Of a stretch of 64,000 nucleotides of DNA, positions 35,302 through 48,895 are shown piece by piece. A program made the translations under genes and the position numbers. Positions within the stretch are counted from its first letter, which is position 1. Every line of letters begins with the position of its first letter. Source of the stretch: Polytrichum commune (lineage: Eukaryota; Streptophyta; Polytrichopsida; Polytrichales; Polytrichaceae); assembly GCA_950295325.1 (NCBI GenBank), contig OX485806.1, positions 25,980,001 to 26,044,000 on the forward strand, in the 5' to 3' direction. The notes beneath the pieces were generated by a model that saw nothing but the letters and a program-made list of their open reading frames with translations, was not told the DNA's origin and ran no database searches.

Positions 35302-36749
35302 ACATCGAGGAATTTTCCAATTTTTAAAGTCCAATTAAGACACGGGTGAATTCGAAATTTGAAATAAACTATGAGAATTTAAGAAATCAGAAGACTCTAA
35401 TTGGAACTTTTCAAAACAATCATCAATGTTGAGCTTGAATTAAAACTATAATCTAATAATGAAAAATGAAGAGATGATTGTTTAATGATAAGATGAAGGA
35501 GTAAAGAGACTACGAAACAATGAGTTAAGGGGAATTCTCCTCAAACTATGGACGAGAATGAAAAGATCCCAAAATAATGATCAACTATAATCTCAATCAC
35601 TAACTATTGACGGTCATGATTAAGAAAGATATGCATTGAGGGGAATGATTAAGGGGTAAGGCCATGCCGCCATTAAGGCCAAATCTACCCCATTAATGAT
35701 GAAAGAGCCCACAACAGGAAATCAGTAAAACTATGGTCTTGGCCGCCATGCAGCCGCCATCAACTATCGGCGAAGGTGTATACAAAGAGCAGTGAGGCTG
35801 AACTATGCCAGTGGATTATAGTTACACTATCGTCTGTGAGTGCTGAGAGAACTATCGTCTGAGTGATCCCACAATTGGCAAGTTCAGAGAGCAAATTGAG
35901 TACAACTATTGGCATGGTTTGTGTGAATTGCTGGATTGAGAGTTTATCAGTGTGGAGAGACCAACAGTGAGAAGATTATGTGAGCAATTTTGAGTCTTGG
36001 AGGAGAGTCCGTTGTGGAGCCAATGTAGCAACCTTCTTGGTTGTAGAACTATCTTCTGTGCTTGCTTCTCCTCATCTTTGTGTAAGACCATTGTTTAACA
36101 ATTGACAGTATAGTTGAGAGTGACCACAATTGTCCCAGTCTTCAAGTTCAAGAGAGTAAGAGTTCTTGAGAGAGCAATTAGGGTTACACTATTGAAGCAA
36201 AACTATCATCTTGAGTGAACAATAGTCTGTGAGGCATTGTGAACATGTTGTTTCTTGAATTGTGTCAATTTTTGAGTGAAACTATAATCTTGAGAGCCAA
36301 CCACCACGGATAGTTACAATCAGACTAAGAAGAGACACCTCAGAGGCATTGCTTAACCTGTACCCTTCAAGGGGATGACCATTGTGATGCAAGAGAGAGT
36401 GAAAGAAAGAGAGACAGAAGTAAGGAGTGCATGATTGTGGCAATTTCTGAGTGAGCTTACCATTCCATGGCCTAGTCAATGTGAGTTAGGAGTAGATAGT
36501 TGTGCAAAATGTCATGTTTTGTGACAATTGATTGTATTTCTTGTTTTTTTTCTATCCGCATTTACAACTTGTCTATGTTAGCTTGTACATTTTGTTATCT
36601 CCATGTTGCTTGGTAACCTTTTAACTAGTATCCAAGTGCTATTGGTTGTGTCTTAAATGACACATTGAATGGTTTAGCATTGGTATACCTAATTGAGACC
36701 GATTGAATGACAAGATGGATGATATAAAACGTTTGTTGCACACATATTC
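35302..36749. other. Unassigned, probably retroelement-derived
   Basis: Low-complexity text rich in AACTAT, TGAGAG and GAGTG words, with no reading frame. It might be a decayed LTR or untranslated region of the neighbouring gypsy remnant. No termini were found. Confidence 0.4.
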
Positions 36750-36998
36750 GATTTTGCAATACTATAATATATCCGTTCATAATTTGGTACTTGTACGATT
36801 TATAAAAAAATATGGTGCCAAAAATTAACCTCTCTAAACAATTACAAATAAATATAGGGTGATAAGAAAAAAGTCAAAGTAGCTGTATATCTACAAATAG
36901 GGAGGCAAAAAATATTGAAAGGTGCATAAACATCCCCCCATTAAATACCCCATTATCGCACGTGGTTACAAAATGTAATGGGGGTGTGACCCCCCCGA
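36750..36998 (-). repeat. Right arm of the distant 250-bp inverted repeat
   Basis: Inverse of 26958-27205, ending GGGTGTGACCCCCCC. Together the two arms enclose about 10 kb holding copy A, U2, copy B and the gypsy remnant. Confidence 0.65.
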
Positions 36999-37004
36999 GA
37001 TAAT

Positions 37005-37085
37005 CTTCAAAGGCTACATCCTTGACCCCAAGATGGTAGGGGCTTGGCAAGGTTCAACTCCTTCCAAGGATACTTGGAATTCCTT
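37005..37085 (+). repeat. Short tRNA-derived (SINE-like) sequence, second copy
   Basis: It aligns with the minus strand of 4806-4872: ATCCTTGACC, GGTAGGGGCTTGGCAAGGTT and CCAAGGAT in the same order. It lies directly outside the right inverted arm. Confidence 0.42.
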
Positions 37086-37894
37086 TCAACACAAATACAC
37101 CCCCTTAGAAGCATAACACCAATTTTCTTTTATAAAATAAAATAAAAACAAAATAACCGACTTACTATACATAACTTTGGAAATATACCGACGTAAAATT
37201 TAGAAACTAGGAATATTACGGAATGGTAAAGGTAAATCTGGGCATTTAACCGAGAAAAGAAATTGGCATTCGGTAGCTTCTGAGTAAAAAGAAAAAAAAA
37301 TCCAACCCTCTTCATAAAAGGTAGGAAATGTACTGATTTTTGTATAGAACTCCCTGGACTGTGATGTTGACCCAAAAGAAATTGGTACATAATTAGCTTC
37401 ACTTTTAAAGTATTGCCCATGCCTTTTTCTAGCCATACTAATGCTTCTAAAATAGGACCTAAAAAGAATTGCAAGCTGCCTTGGAATCTTTGGTACACCT
37501 ACTTATGTCTTTCGTATAGTGCTTCTGACTCTATGCATACATCAGCTATCTTTTCCATAATTTAAAAAAAAAAAAAAAAAAACTGTGAACAATGAAAGAC
37601 CAAAGGGATTACAAGGTGTCCTTTGCAAGCGTAGAAACATTGGTATCTCTTCATCCCTTAAATTACTAACTACTGTTATCATCTAGACATTGTGAGACCT
37701 GAGGACCTTTAAAAGACAAACAAATGACAGGCAATACTTTCTAAGAGCAAGCCCAGTCGTTCTTGCATTTGCATCTGGGAATCAAAAGTGGCCTCCATCC
37801 AAGATGCACATGCAAACTCATACAAAACTGTCACTCATCCTGCATTGTTTTTAATACCAACTTTTGAACTTCCTCTAAAATGATCAGTAATGTT
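37086..37894. other. Intergenic AT-rich DNA
   Basis: No gene was recognised. A poly-A run lies at 37563-37581. Confidence 0.5.
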
Positions 37895-38160
37895 ATGAAG
37901 TCATGAACTTCAACTGGTTATTTTTCAAACTCGTCCGGTTCATTTATGATGGTTAATTTTCTGAAGTCTCAAACCTCGACCGCTTATTTCTTAAACTCAT
38001 CCCGTTCATTTGTGACTAGTAATTTTCCTTTAGTCTCAAACCTCAACCAATTATTTCTCAAACTCATCCCATTCATCTGTAACTAGTAATTATCCCAAAG
38101 TCCCAAACCTCAACTGGTTATTTCTCAAACTCATCTTGTTCATCTATAACTAGTTGATAC
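37895..38160 (+). repeat. About 69-bp tandem repeat, roughly four units
   Basis: Units contain GTCTCAAACCTCAACC, TTATTTCTCAAACTCATCCC and GTTCATCTGTAACTAGTAAT in order. They are clear but diverged from one another. Confidence 0.8.
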
Positions 38161-38280
38161 TAGAGAAAAGTAGTAGGTCGAAGGTTAAAATTTGAATGAA
38201 AAAACAGTTGCAACACTGTAAATCTATAATTCCTCCAAAAATCTACAAGGAATGACAAATAATGTTGGATTAACATTTAG

Positions 38281-39352
38281 TGTTGGTGACACTATACCGC
38301 AGTTTACAATTAGTATTGAGCAAGACAATCAGAATTGGTGACACTGACTACCGTTTTGAGTGTAGTACTCGTCGTATTCAACTTTGCTCAGCTCAACCTC
38401 CGATTCCAGAAGCGTATCAATATGATAAAGAACAATTAATCGAACTGGATTCCTCAATGTTCACGAATTCTAGATTGACATGCCACATCGTTCATCCTCC
38501 TCACCAAAGTAGCTGTTAACAATTTGATAGGATGCTCCAGGACGCTTCAATGGTTAAACTTCACTACTAAAAAGCATTGGTGTGGCCTGCATCGACAAAT
38601 TTGATTTGGTACAGTAGACATATTGCTCAATTGAAAATGATAGAATCTGATTATCGTTGTGAGCCGTGACAAATGGGTGACAAATAGGTCGAACGACAGA
38701 TCTGATGATACCAGTCATTAGTATGGTGTTGGTCGAAGGATAATTATGCGACTCACATTCATTTGCTAAAGAGTCACACAAAGTAGAATCTATCTTTCCT
38801 AATTCTAACCAGAGTCAATCATTCAAATGCATGAATTGACAACCCTAGTGTCTGGTGAACCTTTCTGTTGGGATCCATTCCTGTGCTCAAATCCACACAG
38901 ACATCTTGATGAAGGCACCTCTGGAAACCTTGTGGCAAATAGTGCAGAATAATCAGCATTTTCAACCTTCCCTGTAGAAGGTGTTGTGAACATATATACC
39001 CTATTACCCACCACTCTTCAGGTCTATACTACTCTAGAGGGTTTGAATATAGGTGTCGGTAAAGGTGACTAAGTTATACCTGCTTCAACTGACCTCAAGT
39101 TCGTGTTCTGGCATTGCACACATTTATCACTCCAGGAATTTATCTAGCTATAATTAGCAGCACTACTATTTTCACTCACAAAGCAGTGAATTATCTACTT
39201 CCACTCATCAACTTGTATTTACAGAGAAGGGAATTTGTATAGATAAGATCAGTATTTGGTGTATAAATACAGTAGTATTTCGTAGAGAAGTATCTCATTC
39301 CATTGTACATGTTCAAACAGTCTAATAAAGCATTACAAGGATTATTTTAACA
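38281..39352 (+). mobile_element. Probable copia-type 5' LTR with degenerate primer site
   Basis: It starts TGTTGGTGAC and ends TTTTAACA. The ending is followed by CTGCCATAGAGGCCAGGG, which looks like a decayed version of the copia primer-binding sequence TGGTATCAGAGC complementary to initiator tRNA-Met. A TATA box (TATAAATA, 39262-39269) lies about 85 bp before the end. No copia coding region or second LTR follows. The left boundary is an estimate. Confidence 0.4.
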
Positions 39353-41076
39353 CTGCCATAGAGGCCAGGGCTAGACGCCCACCTCATTGAGTTGGGCCCC
39401 TACCACTAGAGTATATGCACCCATAACTGATCACTTAAGAGATTTTGTGCCAAATCAAGAGAATTATAAGGCAGTGTAAATTTTTTCCATGTAGGAAAAT
39501 AGAAATTAGGAGGATTGAAAATTTTCCGGTAATTTTATTCCTTAAATTGAAATTACTATGAATTTTTGAAGCTAAAGTTGGCCTGAACACATTACTAATG
39601 TCTAGCGTCTACCATAACTGCCCATATCAACACTCTAAACGAGGGAAATGTGTCATGGCACAATCGATTCCCTCGTGATACCATAACCGAAGTTGGAGGC
39701 TTAGGGTTAGTTTCTATGTAGGCGGCTTCACTCTAGTGGAAATGTAGATTCCACTTGGTGGACAAGCATTCCTACATGAACTAATCCTTAGAAACTGTGA
39801 AAAGTGGAACCTTATTTTAACCACCCACGAAAAGAAATTAACGAAATCAATCCCAATGGCACCCTATAGATTCCCAATGGGGTCCTAATCAGGAATAGGT
39901 GGTTCGACTCGTATTACGCAAGGTGACAATGCACATAGCATAACATAGCTCCTTGGTTGTGTTCCGTGGGATCATGTATCACATAAGCATAATTTTCCTT
40001 TAATTTTAGGATTCTAAGTTTATGGGGAGCACTTAGACTATGTATTATGAGTTTTTCGAAAATCAACTGTAAATTATCAGTGTTTTTTAAATGCAACTTC
40101 TTTCTTTGAAAGAGACCAACATGTAGGTGCTTAGTAATGTTATGAGATAACTCTATCAGAGGATGTTGATGTCTATTTTGGACAATTTGAACCTAAAATT
40201 AGCAAGAAAACTTGCAACACTTATGTGGTGTTAACATGTTAACACTTATAAGTTGTAGCACAACAATTTGTAACACTTACATGGATAACACTTATTTGAC
40301 TTTGGAATTTTACAAAATATCACTTATATAAATAAAGGATGAAAATACATAAGATACGTGTCATCATACATCAAAGCATAATGGAAGGTTGAATTTGTAG
40401 TAGTTTGATGAGATTCTTGTGCATGCTTGGATCCTATTTTCTTTTGAAGTGTTCAAATACTCTGGATGAGAGGTGTAACATCCTAGGTCATTCTTAAAAA
40501 AAAAGTCTTCTACATTCTTTACTAAAAGTCTATTAATGCACTTTAAACATCCTTGAATCCTACTCTACCTACCACCACATCATCAATTTGAATATGTGTC
40601 CCCCCCAAAAAACACATCATCAATTTGCACATTGTCAACTTCAATGGGTTCATGGTCAACTGCATCATCTCTTTCATCAAGCATACCGATTATTAATTTC
40701 CTCCTCAATAGGTATATAGGAATTGTATAGATCAAATTCCAATTCATAACTGATGAAAACCTGTGCATTCCTAGAGGGCTTAATTTCACTCTTTGCAAAT
40801 ACCAATGCCAATTATTCTAATAAGGTAGTAGGGTCTAGGGTCAAGATTTTTGTCAATTTCATCTAAGTTGCAAATTTCATAGTCCCAATTTCATCCAAAT
40901 TAACACTTATTGAGGTGAACTCATTGAAGAGGTGAGCATAATTTTTATAGTTTCCTTAACAATTAACAAACAACACTTACTAATGTAGTTTTTGGGCTTT
41001 TTTTGGGGGGGGGGGGGAAGGAGGAGAAGGGCAATTTTCCCCAAAACATGGAATTTTAATTATCATTTATCAGCAT
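39353..41076. other. Intergenic AT-rich DNA
   Basis: No gene was recognised. A tRNA-like or retroelement leader sequence at 39370-39420 belongs with the preceding LTR. CACATCATCAATTTG is repeated at about 40577 and 40613, and a poly-G run lies at about 41006-41019. Confidence 0.45.
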
Positions 41077-41085
41077 AACACATAT

Positions 41086-42537
41086 GGCCGGGGATTCATG
41101 GCACTCAAGTAAAGTCATTTGGTAAGAAAAATTGGATGAGTCCATCAAGAAGCTCGGATGGAGCTTACTTTAGTGAAACGGCTCCGAGTTAGCATGTAAG
41201 ACCTATTTTCTCCCTCATAGCTATTATGAACTACTAGCTATTTTGTAAAATCAATTAGTTGGCAATGGGCAATGATGCGCCTTGGATGCTCTAAGCCTAT
41301 TTTCTAACCTCTCATGAGTTGTTTCCAAGGCCATGATGTGGCTTTGACTACCACATGGTTATTTTGATAAATATCACAAGATATCAACGTGTGCAACATA
41401 TAATTATGATATGTTGTCATAGACAATTTTTTGTCCATAATTCATTTATTTTGCACGGGTATGATTGCTCAAACATTTGTAATATGGAAAAAAAAATATC
41501 AACATATAATAAATTTGTGAACTCAAAAATAAATTCAATATTATAATTATAATTATAAACATATACTACAATTTATTTGAAAATAATTAATATACACCAT
41601 GTGATTTTAAAGATAAAAAAAATGTGATGAGGATAAAATATTAAAATATTTCACATAGGCTATAATCAGAAACTTATGATTTTTTGAGTATACCCCATCC
41701 ATAACGTTGTCCCACAAGTCTAATTCCAAATAACATACCATTTATTTATACCTCATATTATATTACCTAAAAAAAATTATATATATTTTGTTGTTGTATG
41801 TTTTATATTCTATGTTCATTGTTTCATTTTGGTCATCTTATGAGCACTTGCACTAATCTATCATTAGTATGACAAAGATAATTTTAAATGGTAAGTCACA
41901 AAATTATAACCTCAATGTTAATGAGGATTTTGTAATGTTTTTGACCTCTAAATTAATTACGTGCTTCATTGATGGTTTCACTTCCGGAATGAAATCCCAA
42001 TCAATTGCTTATTTACTAATTGGAAGTGCACATATATATATATTAGATTTTAGACCTTGAAGGTGAAGTGCACTCAATATGGTATTTGTAATCAAGCAGC
42101 CTTCAAGAATGCAAGGGCAATGTTTTTTTTCGAAGCTGGGCGGGATGGGCAACAATTTTCGATCGGGTTCAAAAATTTCTTTAGAGGGTTGCCCTAGCTC
42201 AAATTTGACACCCCCGAAAGTTCGTGAGGGGGTTATTTAATGTCAGCCCATATTAATTTCTTTAAAATAACCGGACTAGTAATGATAGGTTGGCAACGTA
42301 TGATGCGCCCACTTGTTTCTATATGAGGCATTTTTATTTTATCTAACCCCCTTTGTATTATTGCCTTAAGTATTAGACTACACTAGGATTATTTAAAACT
42401 ACTAAAACTTGGTATTTTTGAAACCCTTGAGACAAGGAGCCGACGTCGTGAGGTAGTGTCTAAAGTGGTTCATCTCATCCGCAAAGATGAATGAACTCTC
42501 ACTAATGAGAATACATGAGTGCCACGAATCCCCGGCC
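41086..42537. mobile_element. Non-autonomous MULE-type element (1.45 kb)
   Basis: The ends are GGCCGGGGATTCATGGCACT and, inverted on the right, GGCCGGGGATTCGTGGCACT. They are flanked by a perfect 9-bp duplication AACACATAT at 41077-41085 and 42538-42546. The 9-bp length points to Mutator. The interior is very AT-rich with no transposase. A partial copy of the end (GGGGCCGGGGATTGTATTC) occurs just outside at about 42613. Confidence 0.87.
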
Positions 42538-42546
42538 AACACATAT

Positions 42547-43654
42547 TGAGGGTGGACTACATTGTTATAGGAATCTACGGTACAAAAGCTTATACATACA
42601 TTGTACACATATCAAGGGGCCGGGGATTGTATTCTTATAAACATCTAATGCACATAAGCTTATAAATATATTATCACTCAAAGAAAGGGATTATATATCG
42701 GCATTATCTCTCAAAGAAAGGGGTTAGATATCTACTTCACAACTTTATTATAAGCATATGAAGACTTGAACAACGTCCTCCATTGATGAAAGGTGTAGAC
42801 GAAGTCTCAATGATTCAAGGCATCCATAACTTATAAGTAGTTGTGACGGTTGTTAGGCTAATTAGCCGAAGCAACCAGGTTAGCAATCCCAGAGAAAGCC
42901 AGAGTGTTGGGTGAGAGAGTGTTGCTCCTGCTGTGACAACACACTTTTTGGTTCTGGTTTGCTATACCTTCAAGCTCTCCACTCCTTTGAAGACTTTGTA
43001 TTTATCAGCTGGTAAGTAGCTGACTAGAACTTCATGAGAAATTACAAGCCAGTTGCATCCATGCACCAGATTGCCCAAAAGTTCCCTGTAATTGAATTAG
43101 CCAGAGTTGGCCTTCTTGCATTCTGAGATTTAGCTGCTAGCTCTCCACATATATATTTTGGATCTTGAACGAACACATGATGGATGAGTACTTACACATG
43201 TGCACTTACCCATGCATCTTTCCAATTGTGTATCACAAGGAATGTTGGGAAATCAACCACCTAGTAGGGAAACATGTGGCAATGTGGAAAAAACTAGGTG
43301 AACGGACTGTCACGATTGAACTTGTCTAGTCTGCTAGCTAGTGTGGTATGTCAAGCTAGGAAGTGTTACTATGTAATTATGAACTGCATATTTATTTACA
43401 AAAGTTTGGGGCAGCTTGTAGATCTTGTAACAGATTAGGGTTGTGACCAGCAGCTTTGAATTCATGTCTCATGACAAGGTTTGGCATGGGCATGTGGTGT
43501 TGCAAGAGGTAAGTCTGGCAAAGCAATTAATATCTACCTCAAGAAATTTAAAGCTTGCAGTACTTTGCTAGTGTCTGTACCGGAAATGTTCCGTGGTTAT
43601 TCGCTAAACATTGTTTCAGATTTCCATCGAATCTGGCTAGCCTGATATTCATTT
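42547..43654. other. Intergenic DNA upstream of a membrane-protein gene
   Basis: No gene was recognised. CAAAGAAAGGGATTA/GGTTA is repeated at 42679 and 42713. The 3' part is likely promoter and leader of the gene starting near 43655. Confidence 0.4.
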
Positions 43655-45832
43655 GTGGAAGAATGTTTGACATGCAGATTAAGGGCACTTAGTATGGGGA
43701 CGATGCTTCCATCCTGCCATGGCCGTTTTTGTAAATCTCCAGACAGTCATGGAAATTCAAGTCTACCTACGACAGCCGACTGCTCAGACTTGATGAAATT
43801 TTTGAGTCCATTCGACCGTAGCCTTCAGACCATAATGCATGCTTGTTGCACGATTCAATGCGACAACAAGAAGGTGAATACGAACCCCATCCTCGCGCTC
43901 CAATGCCAAGGAGCGTCTCAAACGGAGGCTGTCACGATCTGGTTTGGCATTGTCATCATTTTGGTTTTCGGGTTCCTTCACCTGCTGGGACGGTTGTCAG
44001 AACGAGGTACGCGCAAGTTCTCATCAATAGGGGCATTGGCTTTGCACGCGGCTTCGACTTACATCGTACTCTTATTTAGCACAGACTTAGTGGACACGAT
44101 TTTGTACCCAATTGTTGCCGCAATGGACATCGCGATCTTCTGCTACTTTTTCTCGGGCTTTCAGTACGCGATCGGCTTGGTCTATGAGGCTGGACCGGTG
44201 ATTCTGCTGTCATTTTCTGCGTTACCACTGTATCGCAGCATCACATTCCCTTCAACTGACAACAGTCTCCCCGACCCAACCGCTGGTGTGGCACGTGCAG
44301 AAGCTATATCCATGCTGTGCCTAACCATATTATGGGTACTCCATTCTGCCATATACAGAACCATCACCTACTGATCTCATTGGATCCAAGCATGGAAGAA
44401 TCAGACGTCAAGAGGTAGTACTGAGCTCTTAGAATTCCATCAAGGAATCGGACAACAATCAGACAAGAATCAGATAAGAAGTCATAAACACCACATGAGC
44501 AGATTATGGTTCCTCGCGGCCGGGCAAGGCCAACCAACTTGGCACACAACGGTTGGCCATAGTGTTGGGTTTTTGAACGTTATCTTGGCTTGGAATATTG
44601 TGATAGAATGCAACGTATTCCTCAACACGACTTGTCGAGACGGCTACGTGTTGTTTCAAATCATGTTGTATGTGCCTCCTATCCTGTTGACTTTGGCGGT
44701 GCTCTCCACCAACATACAACTCCTCCGGTTTGCTCTTGTGGACATCACTGAAACCACCCAAGGTTCTCAAGGTATGTTTTGACCCTAAGCACATAATTGT
44801 TGACATGATTGAGACCCTACAAAAAATGAACACATCTCCTGTCACTACAAATGAATATTTTAAATATATCAACAGAAAGCATGGTATAGCTAGTGTGTAT
44901 TCAAAATCAGTTCAGGTATATATGTCTTTTGCGGGGATTGCTAAACTACTGCCAGTGAAATTTGATAGTAATATTTTATGTGCCAATCTTCCGAAACTAC
45001 ATTTGCTAACGTGTTGACAACATTCACACGAAAACCCAATGGCAAAGTAAGGCAACGGAATTGGAAGTGCCCACAATAGGCACACACCTTACATGAAAAT
45101 GTCCCCCAATTTGTTAATATCCTTTAATTTTCCCTTGCTCCACAATAATAAATCTGATGTTCTCTTGTTCAACATTAACATGATGTTTTGTATTATGATT
45201 GTTGTGATAACTAATGCATTGCATTGACCTATGTGTTTTCAGTTTCTCAAGCATATGATTTTGCAAAGTCTTTGAAGAAAAGTTTCACACTTCGAAACGA
45301 ACCTTCAGTTGATTGCGTCATTGAAGCAACTATCGCCTACAGACTAGGAAGAAGCAATTTATATGTGGAGCCACAATTAAAGCTTTTTGAAAGCAAATTT
45401 GACAGATATGTTGGACATATAGTATACAAAATACACTTTGGACTTCTTTTGCTATTCTACATCCCTAATATCATCTTCATGACCATCCACCAATGCTTAC
45501 TTTGGATATGGATCACTATTAATATTTTTCTTCAACATGGCCTTGATACCAAAGTTGACGTAGGTCCTCATGCAAAATTTTCAAGATGGTTAAGAAGGGA
45601 CAAACCTAGCGCAAAAGAAAAATGTCGAGCCTATGATATCTTGGTGAGGTATTGCGGAGTGGATGGTATACCAATTTGTGAAACGAAGAACCTTGTTGAG
45701 AAAGAAACTGCAATTAGAGACATCTTGACAGCACATCAAAAGCACATCAACTTGCCTCTCATGCTTGATGAGATAGGCCCATCCGCACTTTTGTATTTGT
45801 TGATTCTTCTAGATGAGGTGCTTGAACTTTGA
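43655..45832 (+). CDS. Multi-pass membrane protein, unknown family (multi-exon)
   Basis: The first open segment (43655-44374, 239 codons) has about four hydrophobic spans: around residue 95 (AVTIWFGIVIILVFGFLHLL), around 130 and 155, and near the end (AISMLCLTILWVLHSAIY). The second (about 44495-44771) has two more (VGFLNVILAWNIVI, MLYVPPILLTLAVL). It ends at CAAG before GTATGT and joins in phase to an exon at 45243-45832 after TTTTCAG. That exon has one hydrophobic pair (FGLLLLFYIPNIIFM) and a charged C-terminus, ending at TGA. How the first and second segments join is unresolved: a stop at 44374 must be spliced out, or is a lesion. I do not recognise the family. It probably sits in a cell membrane. 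Confidence 0.55.
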
Positions 45833-48800
45833 ATGCTCAAGTTACAAGGTCAAGAGAACTAGGTATACCAACTAGGGAGCAGTACTTAAGGCTCCAGGAT
45901 ATTCTTGCTAGACTTATAATTAGGGGGTGTGAAGCAAATGTTATCAAGTAGCCGCAATAAGTTAAGCTGATTGACTATTGTTTTATGAAGAAGTGGAAGA
46001 AGTGCCACATTGGCCTTACATAAGTCATGAACATGTGTCAAGATAATCTTTTGCTACTGATAGTGATTGCACTCTATAGACAACTTAATGTTATTGGATG
46101 TTATGTATCCCATGTCTAGGAGTTGTGAACTTATCAAGGAGGTGGATGTGGGTAGAAACATGCCTACGTTGGGGAAAGAAAGAAAGAAATCCTTCATTTG
46201 TTGGTTTATTAAACCATGTGACCCATGGGGAGGCACCACTGTCGCAGGTGATGGTCAACCAACATGTGGATTATACTTGTAAGTTATTGTAATATGTAAT
46301 GCTCAAGAATGTAAACCATTTAGCAACCCAATGGATGCAACTTTCACAACACGTATGAGTATATGTGAGTGCACAAAAGGATATTAATTTGAAATTTATT
46401 GTACTACGTATACATATGCTACACATTATAACTCATCGTTATGTACATGTATGAAGGACCTCTAGAAAATATACAATAGAAAAGTATAGTAGGGTCACTT
46501 ATTGACGCTCATTTATGTGGAAGTATGGAGAAGGATGAGGAGTATGATTTTGTGTAGACTATTTTGGCCATAGCCTAGCCAAAGATGGCAAATTTTCAAT
46601 TTAATTACTTTCATCCGGCATATAGCAGTTAGGATCTCATCCTTGGTGAGACCGGAAGGCGATCATAGCCACTTAGGACGGTTATTGCCTGTAACCACCT
46701 TCTCTTCCCTCTTGGTGGGATAAGGATAAGGTCGGCTAGGAAAGGAAAAAGCTATTTTTCTAATGTATAATCATGCATAATCTCAATAAAGAAGCAATAG
46801 GCTTTCTTGAAGGTTTAACACTTATTGATTGAGGTTGAATACTGAACATTAAACAATTTCCAAGCAAGATGCTTGTAGATATAAAATTAATCTAATAGCC
46901 GAGTGACTCAAAGTCTAATTTGTCTTGAAACTCTAACATTGAGAGTAAAAGTTTGTTAAGTGCAATTGTCTTGAAGTGGAGTTTTGTTTGTTGTTATGTT
47001 ATACTTTGGAATGAAAGTAATGTCTTGAATGCTTAGTAGCGGTGGCTATGAGTGCTAGTTTGAGCCAAAAAAATTCAAGAGCATGAGTGAAATTGATTAA
47101 AGAGTACGAGAGTCAAAGTTGATCATAAGTAAACTATGGCGATAGGCCAAGAAAGAGAAGGATTGAACGGAGGATCAAAAAAGTAAAAGTCGATGGAAAT
47201 TGGATGCTAAGTAATGTCATGAGAGAAGTCACAAGTGCAATAATATGACGATAAGAATTCAATTGGTGGAGCAAGTGAGTGTTTGATTAAAGTTTGCAGA
47301 AAATGAAGTCTCATTGGGTATGAATGAGTGGTCTTGGCGATAGGCTAAGAAAAGAAAGATTGGACATGAGGCAATGAGAAATTATACAAGTCATAAAAAG
47401 AGTTGATGGCAATGAGCATGTGAGTTATTTCACTTATCTTGGGATAGGAGGTGGAGACTGAATGCCAATATGAGGGCAATGATCTTATGCAGGTTGTGTG
47501 AGTACATGACCAGTAGGAGGTCAAGAGATAAAGAATACTCGCATGAAAGTAGGATGCAAACAACTGAGTGAAACAAAGCAAGAGAGAGAAGATGATTGAA
47601 AATCTTAAGAAGGGCGATAGCTTGTATGAGTGGAAGCAAATAGGCTGAGTATCCAAAGTTTATGAGTTGACAGAGTTCAAGTGAGGCAATTAGCTTGAGT
47701 GAAAAAGGAGGGCCATAACTAGTACTTGGTTAAGAGTTAAACAAAAGAGTGAAAGGCATTGCCTTGTGGTAAAGATTGAGAGGCTTGCGATGGGTAGATC
47801 GATCATCAGAATTTATAGGCCATAGCCACGTCAAAAGTTGAGATTCAACATAGAGAAATGACATTACTATGTAGTCTAAGAGAGTATAGTCGAGTTAGGT
47901 CTACTGCACCTTGTCAGATAAAGATAGAGGCTACATGTTGTGGTGAATAAGCATGAGGTTACTCTGTGCAGGCTATAAGCTGCCAAGGACATTACCTAGA
48001 AAAACTAAAGACTTTACCTTACCAAAGTAAGTGGAAAAATTATGAAGATTATGTGTGTGCACAAGATAGGCTAAGAAAATATAACAAAGGATATAGCCTA
48101 TCTTGATGACGCATTGATGTTAAGTTAACTAAATTACGGTTGGATCTTGAGATAACTTGCTAGGTCCACCGAAGATGAAGGTGGTGATTACAAATGTGAA
48201 GTTTGGCATGATGAAGTTTGTAAGTTAATTAAAATGAATTAAAGTTGAGATTATCGCAAGCATAACTTATGGCAATTAAAGACAATACAATTACTCAAAA
48301 GACATTACCCCAGACATGACTATGAGCCATTGACTACTTTCAAGAGCTTTTGAGCTTCATGACTGATTTAGGATGGAAGTAGAGTGATAGAAGTCCACAC
48401 AAACATAGGATTAAATCATACATGATTGAGAAAGCACAATGAACGATGAGAGTGGAGATTAGGTTTAATAAAAAAAAAAGTGAAGGAGTTAAAGACCTAG
48501 ATTGTTATTAGAATCCTTAATCCAATGTGACATTAATCCTTATAGACACTAGCATAGTCCTCCTTGAGACATGTTCCCTGGGTTGTTTCCTTGGGTGAGT
48601 TTGAAGCCTAATGAAAAGCATTAACTACATTATGATCACATTAAATTGATTGATGATTCTAGTGCACAAGGTGATGATAAAAAATAATTGTAGTGTTGGA
48701 GACGACAATTTCAAACATGCACATGGATGTTGTCATGAAGATGGAATTGATGCACTTATAGGTTGAAAATGATTTACATGAAGATATGGAGTTGCGAAGT

Positions 48801-48895
48801 GTGCTTCAACATTGATGAATTGATGAATTGAGGACAAAGTGGACATTGGATATCGCAATTGATGAACATGAAAACGTTGAAATATAAAGTCTATT
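45833..48895. other. Unassigned A/G-rich DNA
   Basis: Three kb without a recognised gene. Words such as GCGATAGGC and TGAGTGAAA recur from 47040 to 47800, suggesting degenerate repeats. No element termini were found. Confidence 0.45.
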
